Part shown: positions 22,301 through 33,800 of the stretch, piece by piece | Numbering within the stretch: position 1 is the stretch's first letter | How the letters are laid out: every line of letters starts with the position of its first letter | Source of the DNA: Micromussa lordhowensis | Taxonomy: Eukaryota > Cnidaria > Anthozoa > Scleractinia > Lobophylliidae | Assembly: GCA_964020085.1 (NCBI GenBank) | Contig: OZ026595.1 | Span: 22,097,653-22,161,652, forward strand | Length of the DNA: 64,000 nt | Direction: 5' to 3' | Notes under the pieces: generated by a model | What the model was told of the DNA's origin: nothing | Databases searched by the model: none | The model's input: only the letters and a program-made list of their open reading frames with translations | Made by a program: the position numbers and the translations under genes

Positions 22301-25300
22301 TTACTAGTGTTCCCAATTGGTTTTTTATAATGCTAAATACCCTTTGACATTATAGTCATTCATTTATTTCTTTGTTCGTTCGTTCGTCCACTCTTTTGTT
22401 CGTTTCTTCGTTCGCTCGCTCATTTGTTCACTGGTTCATTCGTTCGTTCCTTCGTTCATCGGAGAGACTCTTGGTGACCTAGACCATTTCCTGAGCTTGG
22501 GTTTGAAATAGAGTTAAGAGAAGCGATTTCTCTTTTCACACTTACCAGCTTTGCTCTTTTCTGTTGGCTTTCAACAGCTTCAGTTTCTTGAAGTTCTTTC
22601 TCCAATTTTTTCATTTCCCTTTTTCTCTAAAACATTAATATTCAAAAACAGAAGTTTACCATAAAATACCAGAAAATAAGACTTTTCGTTGCATTTATTT
22701 AATGATGGATAGCTTTGATTGCTTCAGGTAATTGAGAATTTGATTAAGCTGAAAAGGATTTAACATATTTATTGTGGAAATATCTACGATAATGGTGGCA
22801 TTAATGGACAGAGAGAGGCAATACAGATTTCATTAGTAACATTTTTACTGATGGTCAGCTCTTGATGTCAAGTGAGATTCCTTGAAGAGAAAATTTTCAT
22901 GTAAAGGCAGGCTGCATGTCCATAATTGTTCAACATGACAATTAAGGCATGACATTACATCATAAAGGTCATAAAGTATACATTATAGATCTGATAAAAA
23001 AAGTACCTTTTTCTCTTTCTTGGACATCTTTCCTTTCAGCTTCTTTTCCATTCTATTTTTATTCTTTTCAATCTTCAGTTCTACAGTTGATTTCTTCTCA
23101 TTGTGTTGCTGAAGTGACTGTATGTCAACATGACTAATCCTCAAGTACAGCAACGTTTCCAAAACCTTTGTTTGCAAAAAAGTTGTTGCAAAGTAATAAA
23201 TTATACTCCAAAAGTAGTAAGGAAAGAAACATCTCACATTCTAACTTATAGTAATAAGTGACATCTCACATCACAGGTACAGTTCGACTCTTTAAGGGAA
23301 GATCTAGAGGGGTTATTAGACTGAATCAAGTGGATAATGTCATAAACATTCTTGGAATAATTAGAAGTTGTGCAGATCGACTGGGATGAAATAAAAATGA
23401 TCACATAACAGAAGGTACATGTACATGTACAATTTAAGTCAGAGGCAGTTGTTATAAATCAGTCACATTGGCATCTTTAGTATCAATAAAATAACTATTC
23501 CTCAAATTTCTACACTTTGACAGCCTCATACTTACACAAGGTTGTACTCTAAATCCTTTACTTTTGACAAACTTACTGATAATCCTCACAGCCTAACAAG
23601 ATCAATAAACACAGCATTAGCTGATAATATTAATTTGACACAGTAAATACATGCCGGCATACATACGTCATGACTTATACAGTACATAACTGAGGAAAAC
23701 ATTGTATTAATGTAATTATTATTATTATAAATGAAACATATTATTTTTATTTAATTTTGAGCACTTGTCCAAATGTATTCCCAAACATACATGCATATGC
23801 ACTGACCTCTAGTGAAACACTTCCAACAGAATCTTGTTTAAACAATGTGGAGAAAGCATCGCAGCACAACTTTGAAATCTAAAAACATTAGTAAAGACAG
23901 TTCAATGAAAAGCACAATGCATGAAAAATAACATTGCATGTACATGTATAGCAACTACACGACTAAGTTGTCGTTCAGTGAACTATTAACTACAATTATG
24001 ATGCTCTCTTGTAGCAAGACATTCATTCAAAAGGTATTTTAAAATAGTTTTCTCACTGCCTTAAGTTAAATTATACATGGAGTTCCTTAAAATAAGCTAA
24101 ACACTTAAACACATGTGCATAAGAATATCCATTGCCTAACCTGGCCATCTAGAAATTTATCATTCATTCTAGGTACAAGCACTGCAATAAGGTTTGTGTG
24201 GAAATTGAAGTGGGGTAAGGACGTCAGAAGATCACACATACATTGGACTGCTACAAGCATCAAACTCTGAAAGAGACATTTAAATTATAAAATAAATTAT
24301 ATTATATATATGACTTGTTAATTAAATAAGTTAATGAAAAAAGGACATTTGGACCCAATCTTTAGCTTTTAAGTTACCGGTAAATACATGTACTCAACTC
24401 ACAGATCAAAATAATGAATACGTGTCCTTTCAATTTGACTGTCAGCATGAAAAGAAATTCATGTCTAATTAGCCCTGGGCTAATGAATTTTGCAGTTGGG
24501 GAAGTGGATTCTACACTTCACTTGCCTGATGGGTAAGTGAAGGGAAAAAATGAGAAACTTCATTTGACAAATAATTTACACAGTGTCAGAGACCAAGTTA
24601 CTAAGTTTTAATTTTAATCTCAAAGACGCTGAACAGACTTGATACAACACATGAGAAAACAGTATACATGTAACTGACTGGGTGGTTTACAGCGGGACTA
24701 CTCGAACCAGACCACCTCTAACCAATCACAACATAAAGTTTTAGAACACTGGAATAATATCTTTTCTGTAATTATCACTACAAGGAAGGGTCTGCTAGAC
24801 ATGAATCCATAAGTACTACATGTACAGACTCCACTGTGTTATACATTGTATACCCTCTAAAGAGTCTGTCTTTGACGCGGATTTGTCATTATATTATAAA
24901 ATTTCGCTTGAAAAGTGTTGCTTGAAAACTCATTTTGCGATGTCTAAAAAGGAAGAGTCAAAATCTTTGAAAAGTGTACAAAATTTAGGATGAAATTACC
25001 AATCAGAAATGACAAAGTTTCCTGAGATGTCCACAATACTTAGCACCTTTGTTGGGTTTCCAATTTTGTTATAGAACTACATAATGTACAGCTGTATCCT
25101 TCACATTCCTCAATGTTATAATGGTTTATTTAAGAAAAAAGTTGCTATCATTTCTTCTCAAGTAATGTTCTGATTGGTAACCTCTTTTTCAAGTTGCCTC
25201 TATTGAGTAGTTGCACTGTAACATGTTTTCACCAAGCTGTGCTAACATGCTTTTAATTTTCAACTTAATATTATTCTACATTTCTTCTCACTTGAAATGA

Positions 25301-27851
25301 AAGTTACACATTCAAACAAAAAGACACTTTGTTTAGTTTGTAAGAATTCTCTCAGTAGTTACCTCGGATGCAATCTTTTTGTTGACCATACCATTAGTAA
25401 CAGCTCTTTTCTGATGCTTCACACATTCTAAGGTGAAAACAGAAAATACTGTATCTGTTGCAGGTCAAAATGCAATTCAGGTTAAAATGATTTTAACCTT
25501 GTTTGATTTTCAATTTCCTCCGTCTTCTAACCCTAATTATTCATGACCCGTGAATAATTGGTGTTAAGAGACAAAGGAGTCTCATTTTAACCTGAATTTC
25601 ATTTTGACCTGCAACATATACATTCTGAAAATTTGTATTAATAAAAATAATAACCTTATGAGTTACTTATTGAGAAATAATTTATGATTGCATATTATTG
25701 CCAACGAGCCAGCCGAGCGAAGACGCTCGGCTGGCGAGGCGGCAGAGAATAGTGCCGCGCGAAGAATGGCGTATGCGAAAAAAATTCTCGATCGAGCTCT
25801 GAAAGTGTAACTGTAAGGTGTAAGATGTAACAATGGCTCAGTTTGAGCCAATTGCAAGGACGGAACTATTCGAGCTATTGTAGTTTTTAGCCAATCAGGA
25901 GGCGCGTTACATCTAGACTTCTCTCGTGGAATATCATTGTTTTCTTTGCTGTTGTGTTTATCTAACTGTGAACAACAATTTCATAGTCTCAGAACATATC
26001 GAACCAGCATGTTTCCTCTCTCACTTTATCGAAATGAAAGTTCAATTGGGGAGCGTACCCTTTACAAAACTCTTCTTCTAATTCGAATATTCAGGAAAAC
26101 TGTCAGACAAGAGCAAATCCAAGACACAAAATCGACACGAAAACGAACCAGCGTGTTCACCACAGAATTGAACGAGCGTGTTCATGAATCGAAACAGTGT
26201 ATTCCTTCTCTGTTTACCTATATCGAACTGAAAGTTCCATCGGGCAGCTTTTTTGGAAAGATTGTGTTCACCAGTCGAACCACTGGAGCAAATCCAGTGT
26301 TGAAATCTAGCATATCGAAATGAAGGTTGAGTCGGCAGTGTTTCCAAACAGAACTGAACGAGCGTGTTTATCATACAGTCGAATCCAGTGTCCAAAACAC
26401 AAATCGGATCTGTTTTGCCACAGAATTAAACGAGTCGTGTTCATCAATCAAACTAGCGTGTTCACTTTCACTTTGACTTTGCCCATCATATTGAACTGAA
26501 AGTTCGACCGAGCAGCGATACATTCTAATACTCTGGATATTCAGGGATTGCGTGACGAACGTTACCGGCCGGTAAACGCGTAATAATTTTCTCTCGGTAA
26601 TGTTTGCAACAGAAGAGAACCAAAAATCCGTTATGCTGTATTAATAAACCCCTTATTATAGCACAAATTATTCGCTCGTTGGCACTCTATCGGTAGGTAT
26701 ACCTAGTATTAACAAAACATCAAATGAATGTTATTTTATATAAAATAAGTAGCAGATCACTTTATAATACAAGTTGTGAAAGTGCCCAGATGGTATGCTA
26801 TTTAGGAAATTATTGTTAGTTTACAAAATTCATTCACATAAAAATATTTATTATTGGGCATACATGTACATGTAATGTTCAATATTACAGATAGTATAAT
26901 TGCATTATTTCAAAGACAGAAGACAGACTTGGCAGGTACCATAGTGCAATGTCAGTACAAGTCAACGTCTACCTGTAGCGGATGCATATCACTTTAGGAT
27001 GATCTCAATTGAGTACATGTATACATATACAAGACTGAAGCATATGAAACAGGCTATGAAATGTACCAGATCACATACTTAACGTTTACTTTATACATGT
27101 ATGTAAAAATAATATTTAATGCTCAGGGCCGTGTTGTTCAAAGCCCGATTAAGCTAACCCAGGGTTAGCGAGAATTTTGACTTCAGTTTTGTAACTTTAC
27201 GGAGAGGTTTTCTGTTTATATTGCTTGGCCTTCTCTTTTTAATTTGAATAATCTCAAACTAAAAAAAAATAGGAAGCGAAAAACATTTTTAGACAAGAAA
27301 AATCAATGCTTTGGTTAACTTTTAATTGTGGGTTAGCGTTAACCGGCTTTCGAACAACCCGGTCCAGGTTAATAAGGTGGTTAAATGTTACAGTGTTGTT
27401 TACCTTGTATGGTTTCTTCCAATATTTGTAAGTATCGCTGGTAGTATTTCAATAGCCCTTCTTCATATTCTCTCAATTTTTTAACATCTTTGGATAGCTG
27501 AAATTACATGACATTGTATGAGAAAAATCAATGTTATTACATGTAATACAGTTGTATGTGAAAGATAGAGTGATGAAATACTCCAAAGGTAGCTTCCACG
27601 CGGACAATGAGCTGATGTTCTGTTCATCATGCAGCATTGTGTCTGTCACCAATTATCTTTTTCCATCTATGTATAGACGCTTAATTATTGTTCCTACACT
27701 GTATATGTGCAAAATAATGGTCTTTAGAGTAGCATTAATTAAAAGCCGTTTTCTTCCTCTGAAACCGAGTAAAACAGCTCTGAAAAAATTGAATAATTGG
27801 CATAATTTATAACATATCAAAAATGTGGTTAACAACTGCCTCGAATAAGTT

Positions 27852-27887
<36 letters not shown>

Positions 27888-30800
27888 ATTGGCAGCCAGT
27901 TCCTAGATGGAGACCACTCCTATGGCTGGAAATCCTGGAAACTCTACCATGAACCCCCATGTACATGTACAAGGGAGAAAAGCAGGCACCTATTAAACAG
28001 ATAAAACAGTGGAAAGAGAGGAGAGGGACAGCGGAGGGGAAAAAGCCTCGGAGAAGGGTCCCCACGTTTGACACTCTTACACTCAAGGCGAACCATGGCA
28101 ACATACATGTAAAAACTACTTCAACATCATGTGGCCCAAGAACATGAAATGCTGGTGCATGCACAGATCTAAATGCCACTGACCACAAGACTTGCACTCA
28201 TTGTTGTTAACTCTGTTAAACTGCATTGAACTGCATCATACATGTACTTTCTTTTTTGCACCCTATCACAAGGACTATACATGTACTACAAGTGCATGAA
28301 TTAAATGTAATATCTGTACCTTAACACCTTGCTCTTTTTCTGAAGTTGTTCGAACTGTATACCTGTAATCAAACCCCAATACAGCACCATAAATATTTTA
28401 TAACATTACTGTCATTTAATTTCTCGCTACAATTCATACAAGTAATATTACCAGTACCATTTTTCCTATCACAGACTGTACATACTGGTATACATTATGA
28501 TTGCAACATCATTAAAGTGCACCATTTCACTCTGACTCACATCATCATCAGTAGTCATTTTTATTGGCAATCTCACAGTGGTCCGAAAGTTAAAGAACAT
28601 GAAATTAGATCAACCACAATTTTTTCCATTGCCAAGATGCACACAGTTTTTGGCATTTCCTGGCATTATTCCTATTGTCTGTAAGTGTGTGCAGTACAGT
28701 AGGTCATGGAAAACAGTTGTTTAAAGGGAACTTCAATCAGATGTAAATCATACAGAGGTAAACTATTAATAAAAATACACATTATTTTGGAGGGCTTGAA
28801 GAAGAACAACGTTATAATTATAATATACACTGTATACGTGTAATAAAGTGGCTAATGCCATTAAACAGTGCTCAATACACTTTTAAGGTGTAGAGCATTG
28901 AATAAGAAGATATAACGAAGAGACAAAATTCCCTGTTACTCCGAGTTTCGTGCTCACGCACTCATCAGACAGTATTTAATTAAATACTGTCTGATGAGTG
29001 CGTGAGCACGAAACTCGGAGTAACAGGGAATTTTGTCTCTTCGTTATATCTTCTTAATAAACATGTACACTGTATTATTCATTCCATGTATTTTAAATCC
29101 TATCATACATGCACAAATACGGAAGAATCCCAAACTTGGAAAGGTCCATAGAAGGGTGTTAGACATGTGAAGGTGTTTACTGCATTTGCTCCCACTACAC
29201 TAACTATATTATTTATAATAATTATACGTATTTCTAACATCCTTTGGTAGAGGTTTTAGTCTACAAGTAGTCCCTCATTTTTCTTGGGGTTTAAGTCGAG
29301 TGGTTGGGCATGCATGCATGCATGGAAATCATCTTGCATAAGAAGACGCAAGTGTGGTGCCAGAGCAAACATCATTTCTTCTTTGGTACTACATAACAGT
29401 GCATCTCCTCGTGGAAGGAGATGTCAGTACATCGACTACACTAACCATGAGAAAAATGACGAACTACTCATAGTCAATGGAACTTTTACTACACCTCATA
29501 CCAGATTGATGCAGAAAGTTTCCTACAGTACAGGTCAAAGATATTGGGCCCAAAATGCGTGTGTAAAATGCGCCTGCATGTCAAACACGCACAGGTCTGC
29601 GTCTTTGACATGTGCACAAAGCAAAGTCATTAGTATTTATGAGTTACCCAATTGTTCGCCTATTCTAGTTATTTTATTGTTAGTTTTCATGGCTGTTTGT
29701 CACCATGTTTCCCCAGGCACAGCATTGATGCTCTCTTATTCAAGCTGAATTACATTGTGTTGTATGCTTACGCCGTCAAGAACCAAGGATAAAAACTCCA
29801 AACTTCCCATTATGCAATCACACACGATGTGTCATGTGTCTTGATTAAAACATGGCAACAATTTGCTCACCCAATATTCACATCGGACCTGTTAAAATGT
29901 TAACCCTTTCCCATTTTAAGCCCTTTCTTACGCTTTGTAGAAGCAGAGATATGAAAATTCAAAACTTCTTGTCGTGAAAACGTCAAAATAATCGGTTACT
30001 ATTATTGTCACACAAGTCAACGTGATTCACATATCTTTGTAAAAATGAGAGAGATGTAAATCTCTGCCATTTACAAAAATGTACTGTTATATAAACATTA
30101 CATGTACATGTACATGTACCTAAACTGAAACTGTACATGCAGCTGTTTCACTTTGAAGTAGGCTTTTTTTTAACTTGCCTGCCACTCTTCAACAAAGTAT
30201 GATTACATGATTACATGTACACTGTAGATCAGAACCATGACACAACAGTTTCATAAAGTAACTCACCCAGGGATGATATCCTTAAACACAGTCAACAGAG
30301 AAACCATTGCCAGCTTTTTAGTGGTTATTCTGACATCCACATCCTTCTCATCACATAGAGAACATAACTTCCCAAGCTCAGATACCTTTTCAAACAATTT
30401 AAATTAATTTCTATTATCAAGTAGAAAATTTAATACCATTTAACCGCAGGATACATTGTATAATTATTTAACTACAGATGCATATGTATGACTCACTACT
30501 CACACTGCCTTCAGGGTTTTCTAAAATTCTGTTTGATAACTCAGCAATGTTTAGTTTTCTTTGGATGAGCTTCTGTCGTCTTTGATTAAACAGTTCTACC
30601 ATGCTCAATACAGGTGGAGGGGTTGGAGATGCTGAAATTTGATGGGCTTCTTCTGGGACTTGTTCATCTGGATTTTCTTCCTCACCTGGTGGAAGAGTAT
30701 CTAAAAAAAAGGAAACATACTAGATAACATAAGAAGAGTACAATGTAGTAGGACACATGGACTTAACCAATGAGACTGACTGACAGAGGCAATAATCCCC

Positions 30801-33800
30801 AGGGACAATAAGGAATGGACCAGTAGAGTTGAGGTGCATTGCAAAACTTTCACACAAACTGAAAACCTACCACCATTTTCGTTGATACGCGACTTTCGAA
30901 AACAAAACACCCGCAGAAACTTTTCCAAAATTTCCATCAATCATACACATCCTGCCATATATGGAAGTGTCAACACCGCGCGCCATGCGACTGAAAGATA
31001 GCGGATTCAACAGATAGCTTCAAATTTACCAGTCAGTGCAGTGAAATGTTTGAAGATAAATCCATCAAACTACCAGATTTGGAAGAAACACAAATATGGG
31101 ATAGCCCAAACGTAACAGTAAGTTTTTTTTTTTTTCAATCTTAAAAGCATTTGTACGATTGCGGAAATTTTGGAAACATTTCCCCAGGTGTTTTGTTTTT
31201 GGAAGTTGAGTATCAACGAAAACGGTGGTAATATAATAATTTTGATAAAGCTGAGTTGAAGATTTTCAATTTACATATCACATGTTGGGGAATACAGGGT
31301 GACAAAACGGAAGGCTAACTTTTTCACCTCATCAGCCATTAAACCTACAGATGTTAAGTACCGACAAGGGCTGGAAAATATTTCGAAATCCAGTGGCCCA
31401 GGGGGTCAGTACATTTCAGTTTTCATTGCCGCCATTAAAATATTACGCGTGCAATAGACACGCAATGTTTTTCTCATATTCTAATTTTGAGCTTGGTTGT
31501 TAAGCCTTCTGTTTGTTTGTTCACTTCACTCCTTTGGCTCCTTACTTGAATTGGACAATGATGAAAAGAAACGCAGAATGTTTCGGTTTTTTTTCGTTAT
31601 CTTGAATCTACCATGTGCTTTATTAGCAGTGCCAGACTACTGTTGCACACTATCCAATATGGCAGCCAATATGGAAATCAGATGATGAACACAACCAACC
31701 TTTCAACTCATTGCTTTGCTCATCTTGCAGTCTTAAGTTTTGAAATTGTTTTTGATTAGAAATCATCACTCACAAGACCACTGAGGCTAATTTCACTTGC
31801 CCAACAGACCACCAAACTTGCCCAAGACCAAAATTTAATTGCCCTGGGAAATCAGTCCTAGGAGTTTTTCCTGCCCTGCATACCCAGACAGCTGTTTATG
31901 TAAACAGAGAACACCATGTACTGTACAACTGCAATTCACTACAAGCACCTGTAAGTGGTAGCTTCTCTTTTCTTTGTATAATGCTGTCTTTACTCTTAAT
32001 GGGTAAAAGGCTTCTTTCATTGTGATCCTGGTCTGCTGATGTTGTTCTTGGTCTCTTCTCATAATCAGCCTCATCTTCCTCTGCATTTTTTCTTTTTCTT
32101 TTCTTTCCAGTATGTGGAACTCTTTAAAAAAAAAATCAGAATTACCTATCAGCAAAAATGCCATGATCTATCTTTTTAATCACTTATAGAGCTGACAACT
32201 TCTCACTTTGCTACATAGTAAATGTTATGTTCACATCACAGGTGTGGAAAGTGCGGTGGCCTCATGGTTAGTGTGCTAATCTCAGGATTGTTCGGGCTGA
32301 GTTCGAGCCCTGGCTGGGGACACTGCATTCTGTTCTTGGGCAAGACACTTTACTCTCACAGTGTCTCTCTCCACCCAGGTGTATAAATGGTTACTGGCAA
32401 ATTTAGTGCTGGGGGTAACCCTGTGATGGACTAGCATACCATCCAGAGGCAACTAGAAATACTCCTAGTCCAGAGCTCGATGCTGTGACTGCTGGGGTCA
32501 CCAATGCAACCAAATGTTTTCACTGGCGACTAACTTTCCATGCTTTTCACTGATTGAAATACTTTTTCTGGTGACTAAATCTGAAAACTTAGAAAATCTG
32601 AAAACTGTAGAAACTGGGATAAGCTCTGGCCTGATGGGCCAATTGACTTGCACGCAGAATTAACCTAACTTCACATCATAAGTCTTTGTTCCAAAATAAT
32701 TTTCAGAATTCCTGATACTGGATGTGGATGCACATGTAAGTTATGTTCTGAGAAATACTTTAAACTTAACCTGTTACAATGTACATGTATATGCTCTCAG
32801 GCATATTCAAATAGTGTCTATAAATTAAATCAAAAATAAGGTTTACATGTAGCAGCACTAAATGTGACTGAATTCATGTATATGTACATGTATGCAGGAC
32901 GTAACATGTCGATCAAAATCAGTCATTAAAAATGTAGTCGATAAGTTGATAGTACTTGATATATCTCAATAATTTTCAATTGACAATTTCACATGATTTT
33001 CAACTGAGTATCGACGCTGCAATAAGGAGGTCACCATGGCAACCGAGCACAGCCCACCTCCAGGCACCTGTCAACACAACACTGAACCGGAAATACCAGT
33101 GTGTGGAATTGATACTTACCCAAAAAATGTGGGAGGGAGGGGGGGGGGGGGGCAAGCAAGCAAGCAAGCTAGCCGAGCAACTCCAGCAACGCAACTCCAG
33201 CAAATGGCAATGCCCCTGCAGACCTCCCTGGACCCCCCCCCCCACCAGATCCTGGGGAAATGGCAGCAATGGCTAGATTTTAACTTTGCCTAAATTTCAT
33301 TTAACCTCATAAAATATGTATGTTTTGCTGAAAAGATCTCACATAGTGATTTGGCTGCATTTGTACAATGTACATTGAAAATACAGGCGAACACGAGGGT
33401 TTCATTTTTGCTGTAGAAAGATACGGCTTCTTTTTGCACACAGTTTCTACAGCTTTGATACATTGATGTTGAGTTAGGTTTTGAAGAGTGAAAGTGGAAA
33501 ATTCTTGCAAAAATGTTGCAATTTTAAGAAATAAACATGGCATTTACATGCTGAACATGGCTATTTTTAGTTGTGAAAAGAAATTTGATTGGGGCAGATT
33601 TTGATCACGTGCTAGATAACCACTTCTGAACCGTGAACGCAACAAAACAATGCTATAATTTGTAATTTTCATCAAGCTTCATCTAAAAACTTGATTCTAA
33701 TTACATTGTATGTGCTTAAAACGTACTCTTTGTCTCAAAATTGTTATCGAAAAATTTAGTCGGCGGTTGGCTCTCATGGGTTCTTGCTGGTGAAGTAAGT

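Larger units (their letters stand above)
28903..29056. mobile_element. Perfect 154-bp palindrome carrying a hammerhead ribozyme on each strand
   Basis: Positions 28,903-28,979 are the exact reverse complement of 28,980-29,056 (77-base arms, no spacer). I checked every base. Each arm encodes one hammerhead, detailed in the next two entries. It lies in NOC3L intron 4. Confidence 0.92.

Noticed and set aside
29284..29748. 154-codon plus-strand frame in a NOC3L intron
   Set aside because: No ATG at its start, cysteine-rich but unlike any domain I know, and lies between NOC3L exons on the other strand.
33000..33293. Overlapping frames around 33,000-33,290
   Set aside because: They are produced by G/C runs and a (CAAG)n repeat.
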